From NCBI RefSeq assembly GCF_013415905.1, contig NZ_CP058909.1, forward strand, positions 434,001-498,000: a stretch of DNA of 64,000 nt, written 5' to 3'. Positions 8,625 to 16,804 of the stretch are shown piece after piece. Positions within the stretch are counted from its first letter, which is position 1; each line of letters opens with the position of its first letter. Made by a program: the position numbers and the translations under genes. The DNA comes from Halosimplex pelagicum (GTDB taxonomy: Archaea > Halobacteriota > Halobacteria > Halobacteriales > Haloarculaceae). The notes under the pieces were generated by a model, which saw only the letters and a list, made by a program, of their open reading frames with translations, searched no databases and was not told the origin of the DNA.

Positions 8625-10040
8625 ATGAAAAGCGTTTTCCGCTCCGGCCGAAATGAGTCGAGTATGTCCCCGCGGTCGTTCGCCGTCGTCGTCACCGTAC
8701 TCCTCCTCCTCCCGGTCGGGGTCGCCCCGGCCGCGACGCTCGGGGACGAGGTGGCCGCGAGTCCGGCGGACCACTCCGAGATTGCCGACGCGAACGCCGC
8801 CCCGCACAACGGCTCCATCGACCCGGGAGAGTTCGAGATGCGGGTCGATATGGCTGCCGACGGCGACGCGCGGTGGCGCGTCAAGACCGTCGTGTCGGAC
8901 TCGATCTCGACCGCCGACGAGCGGCAGGCGTTCCGCGAGTTCGTCGACGAGTTCAACCGGAGCGAGTCGCCGCTCCGGTTGAACTCGTTCGTGGAGGCCG
9001 CGGACAACGCCAGTAGCGTGACCGGTCGGGAGATGACGATCCGAAACGTCGAACGCCACCACGCGCTCCACGACGACACCGGCGCCGTCTGGGTCACGTT
9101 CACGTGGACGAACTTCGGGCGGACGAGCGGCGACCTGCTCGCCATCGACGACGCGTTCAACACTACCTCGGGCGTGTGGCTCTCGTCGCTGCCGGAGGGC
9201 GATACGCTGGTGGTCGTCCCGCCGAGCGGGTACGGTATCAGCAGCGCGCCGACGAGCGGCCCCGCCGCGGCGTCGAGCCTCGCGGGCGGCGTCGCCAGGT
9301 GGGAGGGGCCACAGGACTTCGGCCAGCGCGGCCCGTGGATCGTCTACTCCGGTGACGCGGCGACCCCGACGCCGACGACCACGGCCGGCCGACCGCCGAC
9401 GGTGACGCCGACCGGCTCCCCCGGCGGCCCCGCGACGGGCACGGGAACGGTACCCGGCGGCCCCGGCGACGACGGCGACGGCATCGCGGGCGCGCTGCCG
9501 TACGTGGTCGTCGTCGTCCTCGGGGGGGCGAGCGCCGCCGTGCTCGTCGCGTACATGCGGCGCGAGGACGACGGGCTGGGCGGACTCGTCGGCTCCGGCG
9601 ACGACCCCGACGCCGGCGCGGCGGCCGCCGACGGCGCCGTGGCGGACGGCGAGACGGCCGATACCGCCGACGGCGGCGCGTCACCGGCCGACGACGCGGT
9701 CACCGCCGGTGCCGCGGGGGCCGCCGCGGGCGGCGCGGGCGCGAGCGGGTCGACCGCCGATGCCGACGCCGACACCGACGCGGAGACGGTCGACGAAGCC
9801 GACGACGGCATCGACGAGGAGCTGCTCAGCGACGAGGAGCGCGTCGAGCGGCTCATCGAGCGAAACGGCGGCCGGATGAAACAGGCGGCCATCGTCCGGG
9901 AGACGGGGTGGTCGAACGCGAAGGTCTCGCAGTTGCTCTCTGCGATGGACGACGACGACCGGATCGACAAGCTCCGGATCGGCCGGGAGAACCTCATCTC
10001 GTTCCCCGACGAGGACGTGACCGACCTCGACTCCGAGTAG
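8625..10040 (+). CDS. Membrane-anchored winged-helix regulator with extracytoplasmic domain (DUF7345/DUF7343-type)
   Basis: A one-component membrane sensor-regulator of 471 residues. The layout is: a signal helix (about 20-37), an extracytoplasmic beta-rich domain (about 60-245), a Thr/Pro/Gly stalk (about 250-285), a membrane helix IAGALPYVVVVVLGGASAAV (about 287-308), a long Ala/Gly/Asp linker in the cytoplasm, and a C-terminal winged helix (about 400-455; RLIERNGGRMKQAAIVRETG, then SNAKVSQLLSAMDDDDRI). The start at 8625 follows the T-rich GACGTTTTA; the open frame extends far upstream, but that part is antisense to the secreted gene and Arg-rich. It probably binds DNA from the membrane in response to an outside signal. 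Target genes are unknown. Confidence 0.88.
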   Translation: MKSVFRSGRNESSMSPRSFAVVVTVLLLLPVGVAPAATLGDEVAASPADHSEIADANAAPHNGSIDPGEFEMRVDMAADGDARWRVKTVVSDSISTADERQAFREFVDEFNRSESPLRLNSFVEAADNASSVTGREMTIRNVERHHALHDDTGAVWVTFTWTNFGRTSGDLLAIDDAFNTTSGVWLSSLPEGDTLVVVPPSGYGISSAPTSGPAAASSLAGGVARWEGPQDFGQRGPWIVYSGDAATPTPTTTAGRPPTVTPTGSPGGPATGTGTVPGGPGDDGDGIAGALPYVVVVVLGGASAAVLVAYMRREDDGLGGLVGSGDDPDAGAAAADGAVADGETADTADGGASPADDAVTAGAAGAAAGGAGASGSTADADADTDAETVDEADDGIDEELLSDEERVERLIERNGGRMKQAAIVRETGWSNAKVSQLLSAMDDDDRIDKLRIGRENLISFPDEDVTDLDSE

Positions 10041-10109
10041 GCCGAGTGTTCTCCCGGTAGCGACCCGTTTCGCGGCGAAAACGCCGAACAACGGTCGCCC
10101 CCTCGGAAA

Positions 10110-10118
10110 CGTTTAACC
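10110..10118 (+). promoter_or_regulatory. Predicted TATA box of etfBA
   Basis: CGTTTAACC lies 29 bases upstream of the etfB ATG at 10143. This predicts a leaderless etfBA transcript. Based on spacing and sequence only. Confidence 0.5.
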
Positions 10119-10142
10119 GCCGAGCGGGCCAACCCTCGGGGC

Positions 10143-10934
10143 ATGAAGGTCCTCGTCACAGTCACGGACGTGGCGGTCGTCGACGACGAGTTCGAGATCG
10201 ACGGGCTCGGCGTCGACGAGCGCTATCTCACCTACGAACTCAACGAGTGGGACGACTACGCCGTCGAGGAGGCGGTGCAGATCGCCGAGGCCGGCGAGGG
10301 CGTGGAGGTCGTCACCGTCACCGTCGGCCCGGAACGCTCCGAGGAGACGGTCCGGAAGGCGCTGGCGAAGGGCGCCGACCGCGCGGTCCGGGTCTGGGAC
10401 GACGCGATCGCCGACCGGGAGCTGCTCGACGCCGAGACGAAGGCCGAACTGCTGGCGGCGGTCGCCCGCGAGGAGGAGCCCGACCTGATACTCTCGGGCG
10501 TCCAGAGCGGCGACGACAGTTTCGCCGCGACCGGCGTCACGCTCGCCGAGAAGCTCGGCGAGGAGTGGGCGGCCGTCGTCAACCAGCTCGAACTGGACGC
10601 CGACGCGGGCGTCGCCTCGGTCCACCGCGAGCTGGAGGGCGGCGTCGAGGAGCTGACCGACGTGGAGCTGCCCGCCGTGTTGACCATCCAGACGGGGATC
10701 AACGAGCCGCGCTACGCCAGCCTGCGGGGCATCCGCCAGGCCCAGAACAAGCCCCTCGACGTGAAGGCGCTCGACGACCTGGGGCTCGACGAGAGCGCGC
10801 TGGAGACGCCGCTGCGCTGGACGGCGACGTACGAACCGGAGAGCGAGGGCGATGCGACCGTCTTCGAGGGCGGCGCCGACGAGACGGCGGGCGAACTCGC
10901 CGCGGTCCTCCGCGAGGAGGGGGTGGGCCAATGA
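10143..10934 (+). CDS. etfB: Electron transfer flavoprotein subunit beta
   Basis: Beta (FixA-like) subunit of the heterodimeric electron transfer flavoprotein, which carries electrons from acyl-CoA and similar dehydrogenases to the quinone pool. It has 263 residues, the usual family length. Recognisable ETF-beta blocks include DDYAVEEAVQIAE, the nucleotide-binding strand VVTVTVGPERSEETVRKALA, DLILSGVQSGDD, and the C-terminal PAVLTIQTGINEPRYASLRG. The stop overlaps the etfA start (ATGA), so the two are translationally coupled. No fixC/fixX-like quinone oxidoreductase is seen within this window. Confidence 0.95.
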   Translation: MKVLVTVTDVAVVDDEFEIDGLGVDERYLTYELNEWDDYAVEEAVQIAEAGEGVEVVTVTVGPERSEETVRKALAKGADRAVRVWDDAIADRELLDAETKAELLAAVAREEEPDLILSGVQSGDDSFAATGVTLAEKLGEEWAAVVNQLELDADAGVASVHRELEGGVEELTDVELPAVLTIQTGINEPRYASLRGIRQAQNKPLDVKALDDLGLDESALETPLRWTATYEPESEGDATVFEGGADETAGELAAVLREEGVGQ

Positions 10935-11884
10935 CGGTCCTCGCCGTCGCCGAGCACCGCCGCGGCGAACTGCGCGACGTGAGCCACGAACTCGCGGCCG
11001 CCGGTCGCGAGCTGGCCGACGCGACCGATTCGGAGCTCCACCTCGCGGTCGTCGGCGGCGACGTGGAGCGGTTCGGTGAGGATCTCGTCCGCGAGGGCGT
11101 CGACGCCGTCCACACCGTCGACCACGGCGAGGAGTTCAACCACGACGTGTCCGTCCAGGCCGTCGAGCAGCTCGCCGACGGGCTGGACCCCGACTACCTG
11201 CTCCTGCCCCACACCGTCAACGGGCTGGACTACGCGCCGGCGGTCGCCGAGCGGCTGGGCCTGCCGATCGTGACCGACGCCGTCGACGTGGAAGTCGACG
11301 GGGACCTCGCGGTCACCCGCGAGATGTACGGCTCGAAGGTCGAGACGACGATCGAAGTCGGGGCCGACCGCGCCGTCGTCACGCTCCGACCGGCCGAGTG
11401 GCCCCAGGCGCCGAAGGGCGGCGACGCCGCCGTCGAGCCGTTCGACGTGACCATCGACGAGTCCGCGGTGCGGTCGACCGTCACCGGCTTCGAAGAGGCG
11501 GCCGGCGGCGACGTGGACATCTCCGAGGCGGACGTGCTCGTCTCGGTCGGTCGGGGCATCGAGGAGGAGGACAACCTCGATATCATCTGGGACCTCGCGG
11601 AGGCGCTGGACGCCACCGTGTCGGCCTCCCGCCCCGTCGTCGACAACGGCTGGCTCCCGAAGAACCGTCAGGTCGGCCAGAGCGGAAAAGTGGTGACACC
11701 CGACGTGTACATCGCGGTCGGCATCTCCGGCGCGGTCCAGCACGTGGCAGGGATGAAAGGCGCGGACACGATAATCGCGATCAACAAGGACCCCAACGCG
11801 CCCATCTTCGACATCGCCGACTACGGCATCGTCGACGACCTGTTCGACGTGGTGCCGGCGCTGACCGAGCAGTTCGGCGGGTAG
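10931..11884 (+). CDS. etfA: Electron transfer flavoprotein subunit alpha
   Basis: Alpha (FixB-like) subunit, 317 residues, partner of the upstream beta subunit. The C-terminal FAD-binding half carries the family signature: VLVSVGRGIEEEDNLDIIWD, ASRPVVDNGWLPKNRQVGQSG, VYIAVGISGAVQHVAGMKGA and INKDPNAPIFDIADYGIVDD. It starts at the ATG overlapping the etfB stop. The last 38 bases, including the stop, occur again at 12020-12057 with one mismatch. That marks an insertion or duplication event just after the gene. Confidence 0.95.
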   Translation: MTVLAVAEHRRGELRDVSHELAAAGRELADATDSELHLAVVGGDVERFGEDLVREGVDAVHTVDHGEEFNHDVSVQAVEQLADGLDPDYLLLPHTVNGLDYAPAVAERLGLPIVTDAVDVEVDGDLAVTREMYGSKVETTIEVGADRAVVTLRPAEWPQAPKGGDAAVEPFDVTIDESAVRSTVTGFEEAAGGDVDISEADVLVSVGRGIEEEDNLDIIWDLAEALDATVSASRPVVDNGWLPKNRQVGQSGKVVTPDVYIAVGISGAVQHVAGMKGADTIIAINKDPNAPIFDIADYGIVDDLFDVVPALTEQFGG

Positions 11885-11886
11885 CG
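11849..11886 (+). repeat. Direct repeat, copy A (3' end of etfA)
   Basis: Last codons and stop of etfA plus two bases. The same 38 bases recur at 12020-12057 with one substitution (C to T). The two copies flank a 133-base GC-rich element. Confidence 0.9.
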
Positions 11887-12019
11887 TCCGGCGCCGCAGG
11901 CGCCGGTTCTCCGCGCGGAACGGAGTGAGGCGCGCTTTTTCGCCCACGTTTTTCGACGAGCGGTGCCCGCAGGGAGCGAAGCGAGCGAGGACACCCGAGG
12001 AGAAAAAGGTGGTCGCTAT
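11887..12019. other. Small inserted noncoding element (R0) between duplicated etfA ends
   Basis: A 133-base stretch opening with a GC palindrome (CGGCGCCGCAGGCGCCGG) and containing two T-runs (CTTTTTCG, GTTTTTCG). It reads like the palindrome/T-run end of the larger repeats at 29.1 and 38.7 kb, but is diverged. No coding potential is seen. Its flanks are the duplicated etfA ends, so it looks inserted or generated by a local duplication. Confidence 0.55.
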
Positions 12020-12057
12020 GTGGTGCCGGCGCTGATCGAGCAGTTCGGCGGGTAGCG
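12020..12057 (+). repeat. Direct repeat, copy B (duplicated etfA tail)
   Basis: Second copy of the etfA 3' end (37 of 38 bases identical), including the TAG stop. It has no gene body in front of it, so it is not translated as ETF. Confidence 0.9.
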
Positions 12058-12118
12058 CCCTCGTCCTCTCCGGACGCGTCCTCGGCCGGCGCCGCGTACG
12101 GATCCGTTCTAGCAGAAG

Positions 12119-12127
12119 ACATTTACC
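12119..12127 (+). promoter_or_regulatory. Predicted TATA box of the 12150 gene
   Basis: ACATTTACC lies about 27 bases before the ATG at 12150, consistent with a leaderless transcript. By spacing only. Confidence 0.45.
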
Positions 12128-12149
12128 GGCGGTCGGCCACCGGGCCGGT

Positions 12150-13568
12150 ATGTCCCGGTGTTTCGTCGCCATCGGCCTGCTCGTGGTCCTCGCGGTCCTG
12201 ACCGCCGCGGGCGCGGTCGCCAGCCCGCAGCCGGACCCCGTCTGTCGGGCTTGCGGGGGGAGCTTCGCGGACGCCGCCGCCGACCGCGGCTACGACGTGA
12301 CCGTGACCAACAGCACGGCGACGGTCCGAATCCACGAGAACGGATCGGCGACGTGGACGGTGACCAACCGATTGAACGGGACTGGGGCCGACGCCCTCGC
12401 CGAGCCGGACGCCGCCGAGTCGGTCGCTCGCGCGACCGTCAGCGAGGGCCACGGGCTGCCCCACGTCTACGAGGAGGGGTCGCTGACCGTCGAGTCCGTC
12501 TCGGTCGAAGGCCGGTCGATAACCGTCGAGTTCACCGACCCCGACGCGGCCACCCGCCGGCTGGGGACGCTCGTCGTCGACTACTTCCACTCCGACGGGG
12601 TCCAGGGCGGGTGGATCCTCGACGTCGACGAGTTCACGCTGGTCGGGCCGCCGGGCTCGACGGTTCTGAACGACCCCGCCGCGGCGGTCGACACGGAGCT
12701 CTCGACGGGCGACGTGACGGCGACCGTCGACGGCGGGCGCGTCACCTGGCGCGGGTCGCTCGACGAGGAGTACGGCCCGGTGTTCTACGACGACCTCTAC
12801 GTCGTCTACGGCGACTCGGGGACCGCCGACTGGCGCGTGGCCGGCGCGACGGCGTTGACGAGCGCGCCGATCTGGCTCGGCAACCTCGGCACCTTCGTCG
12901 CGCCGACCGCCTTCTTCTATCTCGGAGCGCTGTTCGTCGTCGTCGTCGGCGTCGACGCTCTGCTGTCGCTCGACGCCGACGTTCACTCGCGGCGGATCGC
13001 CCGCGCGGTCGCCGCGCTCGGCGCGCTCGCGGCCGCGGCGGTCCCCGTGGTGCCGAACGGACGCTGGCTGGTCGGTCTCGCGGCCGCGTACCTCGTCGTC
13101 GGCGGGGGCGCGCTGGCCGCGCCGCGACTGCTCCGGTCCGTCCGCGGCGCGACCTCCCTGGGGATCGCCTCGCTGGTCGCCGTCGGCGGCGTCTCCATCG
13201 CACAGACGTCACTCCTGGGCGGAGGCGTCGTCTTCGAGCGGGCGGTCGAGCTGGCGGTCTCTCACCTCCCGCTCGCCACCGGCCTGCTCGTCGGGCGCGC
13301 GCTCGGGGAGTATCGCGCCGGCGGCGGACTCCGCCCGGTGCTGTTCGGCGCCGCCGTGGCGCTGACCGGCTGGTTCGTCGCGGGCGCCGTCTACGTCCCC
13401 TTCGCGTCGACCCCGTTCGGGCTCATACTTGTCGTCATGGGTGCCGGCGCCGTCGCGGGGGCACTCGCCGCGGCCCCGCTCGTCGCGCTCACCGCGCTGG
13501 CCTCCGAGGACCGAGCGGCCGAACCCCGGATGGTCGACGCGCCCGGCGAGCCCGCCGCCGAGTCGTAG
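12150..13568 (+). CDS. Exported ectodomain plus polytopic membrane protein, function unknown
   Basis: A 472-residue protein with an N-terminal signal helix (about 1-27), a short Cys pair (CRACGG) just after it, an extracytoplasmic beta-rich domain (about 45-230), then roughly eight hydrophobic helices to residue 450 and a short polar tail. The ectodomain has the same kinds of blocks as the regulator at 8625: an h-x-h-x-x-N/D-G-x-A-x-W-x-V strand (ENGSATWTVTNRL here), a PPGSTV turn, and a final VTWRGSLDEEYGPVFYDD strand comparable to ARWEGPQDFGQRGPWIVY. So it is probably a relative that replaced the wHTH output with a membrane domain. The function of either domain is unknown to me. Confidence 0.82.
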   Translation: MSRCFVAIGLLVVLAVLTAAGAVASPQPDPVCRACGGSFADAAADRGYDVTVTNSTATVRIHENGSATWTVTNRLNGTGADALAEPDAAESVARATVSEGHGLPHVYEEGSLTVESVSVEGRSITVEFTDPDAATRRLGTLVVDYFHSDGVQGGWILDVDEFTLVGPPGSTVLNDPAAAVDTELSTGDVTATVDGGRVTWRGSLDEEYGPVFYDDLYVVYGDSGTADWRVAGATALTSAPIWLGNLGTFVAPTAFFYLGALFVVVVGVDALLSLDADVHSRRIARAVAALGALAAAAVPVVPNGRWLVGLAAAYLVVGGGALAAPRLLRSVRGATSLGIASLVAVGGVSIAQTSLLGGGVVFERAVELAVSHLPLATGLLVGRALGEYRAGGGLRPVLFGAAVALTGWFVAGAVYVPFASTPFGLILVVMGAGAVAGALAAAPLVALTALASEDRAAEPRMVDAPGEPAAES

Positions 13569-13682
13569 AGGGAACGGAACCGCCGCCGAGTCGGAGGCGC
13601 CCGCGGAGCCCGGGCGTCGACCGTCGAGCGCACAGCGGCGGTTTCGTCAGCTACTTGCGGGGCTGTTCCTAAGCGTGGGGCG

Positions 13683-14525
13683 ATGGAGTACCTGGAGAGT
13701 CGTCGGGGACGCGTCGAGGAGCGGCTGGAGGCGACCCTCGACGCCGTCGAACCCGACGAGCTCGGCGAGGAGGTGCGCCACGTCGTCCTATCGGGGGGCA
13801 AACGGGTGCGGCCGACGGTGACGGTGCTGGTCTGCGAGGCGCTGGGCGGCGATGTCGACACCGCCGTCGAGTTCGCGGTCGGCATCGAACTCGTCCACAG
13901 CGCCTCGCTGGTCGTCGACGACATCATCGACCGCTCGGAGCTTCGCCGCGGCACCCCCTCGGCGTGGGCGGCGTTCGGCCACGGCCCCGCGATCATCGCC
14001 AGCGACGGCCTGCTCGGCGAGGCGTTCGCCCTCTTTTCCTCGAACGAACGGGCGATGCAGGCCGTCTCCGAGTCGATGGTCGAACTCGGCGAGGGCGAGG
14101 CGACCGAACTGGTCGCCCAGCCCACCAGCGAGGAAGAGTACATGGAACTCGCCCGCCGGAAGACCGGCGCGCTGTTCCGCGCCGCCGCCGAGCTGGGGGC
14201 GATCGCCGCCGAGGCCGACGCTTACACCGTCGAGAACTTCGGCAAGTACGCCGAGCGCGTCGGCGTCGCCTTCCAGATGCGCGACGACGTGTTAGACGCG
14301 ACCGCCGACGCCGAGGACCTTGGCAAGCCCACCGGCCACGACGCCGCCATGGAGCGCCCGTCGCTCGTGCAGGTCGCCGACCTGACGCCCGAGGAGGCCA
14401 ACGACAGGGCACACGAGCAGTCGCAAGTGGCGCTCGACGCGCTCGCCTCGGTCGACGCCGAGGACTCGAAGGCGATGGATTATCTCAGCGACCTCGCGGA
14501 GTTCGTCGTCGTCCGCGAACGGTAG
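13683..14525 (+). CDS. Polyprenyl diphosphate synthase family protein
   Basis: Trans-prenyltransferase that chains isopentenyl diphosphate onto an allylic primer, feeding lipid or quinone side-chain synthesis. In 280 residues it shows the KRVRP substrate-lysine motif (about 39-44), the first aspartate-rich motif LVVDDIIDR (about 75-83) and the second MRDDVLD (about 199-205). It is shorter than the usual 320-350 residues, mainly through a short C-terminus and compact loops, and the residue pattern near the first motif does not let me predict chain length. Starts at MEYLESRRGRVEERL. Convergent with the zinc-ribbon gene at 14529. Confidence 0.85.
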   Translation: MEYLESRRGRVEERLEATLDAVEPDELGEEVRHVVLSGGKRVRPTVTVLVCEALGGDVDTAVEFAVGIELVHSASLVVDDIIDRSELRRGTPSAWAAFGHGPAIIASDGLLGEAFALFSSNERAMQAVSESMVELGEGEATELVAQPTSEEEYMELARRKTGALFRAAAELGAIAAEADAYTVENFGKYAERVGVAFQMRDDVLDATADAEDLGKPTGHDAAMERPSLVQVADLTPEEANDRAHEQSQVALDALASVDAEDSKAMDYLSDLAEFVVVRER

Positions 14526-14528
14526 GCC

Positions 14529-14705
14529 CTACTCGTCGTCCGCCGGCACGACCGCCTCGGCGCCGCAGTCCGGGCACTCCTCGTACTCGGTGGAAAAGCG
14601 CGCGTCGCAGGCTTCACACCGGTAGTCGTGACGCTCATCGGCCGCCTCCTTGGCGCTCTGCTTGAACTCCTCGACCTCCCGGCCGAGCCTGTTGAAGATG
14701 CCCAT
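14529..14705 (-). CDS. Small zinc-ribbon protein (58 aa)
   Basis: A 58-codon gene below common size cutoffs. It reads MGIFNRLGREVEEFKQSAK, then a helix, then one zinc ribbon with CEAC and CPDC knuckles separated by 14 residues, and an acidic tail ending PADDE. The frame is clean, acidic and GC-rich at third positions, and fills the gap between two solid genes, ending 3 bases from the prenyl synthase stop. Such zinc-ribbon proteins are common in haloarchaea and may act as adaptors or nucleic-acid binders; the role here is unknown. Confidence 0.8.
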   Translation of the reverse strand: MGIFNRLGREVEEFKQSAKEAADERHDYRCEACDARFSTEYEECPDCGAEAVVPADDE

Positions 14706-14771
14706 CGGTCGTTCCGTACGAGGCGGCCGACCGGGATAAGCCTCGTGGCGCGCCGTTCGGTCCCGACCCCC

Positions 14772-15995
14772 TCAGGCACCGTCGAAGTGTACGTCGGCGA
14801 AGTCGAGGATGGCGTCGAGATACCCCTCGTCGAGGGTGTGAGCGGTCTCGCGGCGGTAGTGGCAGAGCGAGCCGACGGTCTCCTCGGAGATCTCGTCGTC
14901 GCCGTACAGCGGGAGGTCGTCGCCGACCCCCTCGGCGCCGAGCAGCTCCCAGACGGGTTCGGCGGCGCGGACGGCGTCCAGCGCGCGGCCGGGGTTGGTC
15001 CAGTAGTCGCGGGCGCCGGCGGTGTCGATCAGCGGCCGGGGCGCGACGAGCGCCGCGAGCGAGTGGCTGTCGACGGGGAGTCGGTCGACCTGCCCGTCGA
15101 ACGCGGCGTAGGTGTCGGCGAACCACTGGGGGAACGTGCCGATGATGTCGCCGATCCCCTCCTGGTCGTTGTCGCGGTCGAGCGCCATCCCGCCGGTGCC
15201 GGACTGGTGGGGCGCGACGAGGCCGATCCGCTCGTCGGTCGCGCCCGCCAGCAGCGCGGCCTTGCCACACCGGGAGTGGCCGAGGACGGCGATCTCGTCG
15301 GCGCGGACCGCCTCCATCGGGCGGAGCGCGTCGACGCAGCGCTGGAGGCCCCAGGCCCACGCGGCGAGGGTGCCCCACTCGGTACCCAGCGGGCCCGGCA
15401 GGTCGTCGTCGTAGTAGGGGCGGACGCCGGTCGCGGGGTCGCCGTCGTCGGGGTCCACGTCGGCGAGGTGGTAGGTCGCGAAGCCGTAGCCCCGCGAGAG
15501 AACGTGCTCGACGCACCAGTAGTCGGCGGCGACGCCGCGCTCGGCGGCCCCGTCCTCGCGGCCGCCGTGTTCGCGGGCGGCGTCGGTGATCGTCACCGCC
15601 GGGTCCTCGACCGCGGCGTGGTTCCCGCCCCAGTTCAGCCCGAGCAGGACCGGGACGGACCGGTCGTCGTCGACGGCGTCGCTCGGCAGAAAGGTGGCCA
15701 TGGTGATCGAGGGCGCGTCGGGCGGGAGGGCCGCGAACGCGATCTCGGTCTCGACGAGCGTCGCCGCGCCGTCGAGAACGCCCGCGGTGCGCTCGCTCGT
15801 CGTCTCGATCTCGGGCGCCTCGGGCGCGTAGCCGTAGACGTAGTGGCGGAGGAGTTCGCGGAGTTCGTCGCGGCGCTCGCGCCAGTCGGCGGTGCTCTCG
15901 ACGGGGGAGCCGTCGCGGAACTCGAGGAGCGGGGGCAGCTCGTCGGTCGGGCGACACCGCGACGGCGGCGCCAGCCCGTCGGCGTCTCGTGACAC
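14772..15995 (-). CDS. Glucuronoyl-esterase-like alpha/beta hydrolase (CE15-like)
   Basis: A 407-residue alpha/beta hydrolase whose core resembles carbohydrate esterase family 15, enzymes that cleave esters of glucuronic acid in plant cell walls. The nucleophile elbow is GHSRCGKAALLAGATDERI with Ser at residue 241, followed by PHQSGTGG as in CE15 (PQESGSGG). VDSHSLAALVAPRPLID matches the CE15 FDHHMLAALVAPR block. The C-terminal LCHYRRETAH supplies a candidate catalytic His. There is no signal peptide, so the enzyme should be cytoplasmic, which is unusual for a polymer-acting esterase. It may act on small uronate esters. Start is GTG at 15995. Alternatively it is a general esterase. Confidence 0.75.
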   Translation of the reverse strand: MSRDADGLAPPSRCRPTDELPPLLEFRDGSPVESTADWRERRDELRELLRHYVYGYAPEAPEIETTSERTAGVLDGAATLVETEIAFAALPPDAPSITMATFLPSDAVDDDRSVPVLLGLNWGGNHAAVEDPAVTITDAAREHGGREDGAAERGVAADYWCVEHVLSRGYGFATYHLADVDPDDGDPATGVRPYYDDDLPGPLGTEWGTLAAWAWGLQRCVDALRPMEAVRADEIAVLGHSRCGKAALLAGATDERIGLVAPHQSGTGGMALDRDNDQEGIGDIIGTFPQWFADTYAAFDGQVDRLPVDSHSLAALVAPRPLIDTAGARDYWTNPGRALDAVRAAEPVWELLGAEGVGDDLPLYGDDEISEETVGSLCHYRRETAHTLDEGYLDAILDFADVHFDGA

Positions 15996-16074
15996 GTCCG
16001 TTCCGATAGCCCGCCAGCGGCAAGGCGTTTGCCCCGCTCGCGCGACCAGCCGAGGTCGGCCGGGCGACGCGCCG

Positions 16075-16530
16075 CTAGTCGTCGGCGTACTCCTTGCGGA
16101 AGCCGCGGAACTCGGTGCGGTGGGCCTCCTCGTCGGCGAGCAGCGTCACGGCCAGGTCCTCGGTGAGCGGGTCGTCGGCGTCCTCGGCGGCGTCGATGAG
16201 GTCGTGGTAGGTGTCGATGGCGTCGGACTCCGCGTCGAGGACGCCCTCGATGACGCTGAGCACGTCCGTCGAGTCCTCGGGCGGCTGGAGGCTGTCCTGG
16301 TGCGCGGTGAACTCAGCCGAGCCCGGGGGCCGGGCCTCCAACTGCTTGAGCCGCTGGCCGATCTGCTCGGCGTGGGTCAGCTCCTCCTGGATGTCCGTCT
16401 GCAGGCTCGCCTTGACTTCCTCGGCGTGGATCCCGTCGAGGACGATCGCGTTCGTCTGGTAGTTCATCACCGTCTCGATCTCGTCGCTGTAGGCCCGCTT
16501 GAGCAGGTCGATGACGCGGTCGGATGTCAT
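16075..16530 (-). CDS. Ferritin-like di-iron domain protein
   Basis: A 151-residue four-helix-bundle protein. Likely metal ligands are visible as the two E-x-x-H motifs of the ferritin-like superfamily, QEELTHAEQI (about residues 48-57) and ADEEAHRTEF (about 132-141), with bridging Glu at SDEIETVMNYQ and DAESDAIDTYH. It may bind iron or detoxify peroxide, or act on another substrate; the family is broad. The length fits bacterioferritin/rubrerythrin-type proteins, but there is no rubredoxin domain. Start ATG at 16530. Confidence 0.75.
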   Translation of the reverse strand: MTSDRVIDLLKRAYSDEIETVMNYQTNAIVLDGIHAEEVKASLQTDIQEELTHAEQIGQRLKQLEARPPGSAEFTAHQDSLQPPEDSTDVLSVIEGVLDAESDAIDTYHDLIDAAEDADDPLTEDLAVTLLADEEAHRTEFRGFRKEYADD

Positions 16531-16804
16531 AACGGTCGGTCCTACGGTCGCCGGCCTGATAGGGGTGGTGTGGGAGGCGTTCGCCCGGTCGCGCCAGCGC
16601 CGTCGGGAGACGGTCCCGGGCGGCGACGCGCTGGCGCAGGTCTCCCCGTAGACCGAGCGCGGCGAGTGGGTCCGCGAGCACTTCTCCGGCGAGTACGTCG
16701 AGTACGAGGGGCGGACCTACCGCGGGCGAGACCCGCCGCGACGGTCGCCCCGGAGCCGCGACGGATCGGTGGACACATGGGCGACGGCGGGCCAATCCAG
16801 CACG
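16531..16804. other. Intergenic region with a possible short gene relic
   Basis: No intact gene. On the plus strand a frame reads TERGEWVREHFSGEYVEYEG between about 16653 and 16720 with protein-like codon use, but it has a stop just before it and loses the pattern after it. It may be a broken short gene. The last bases form the upstream region of the phosphotransferase gene. Confidence 0.3.

Noticed and set aside
11849..12057. Target-site duplication of an insertion sequence
   Set aside because: 38 bases is far longer than normal IS duplications and there is no transposase or terminal inverted repeat. A local duplication or gene-end integration fits better.
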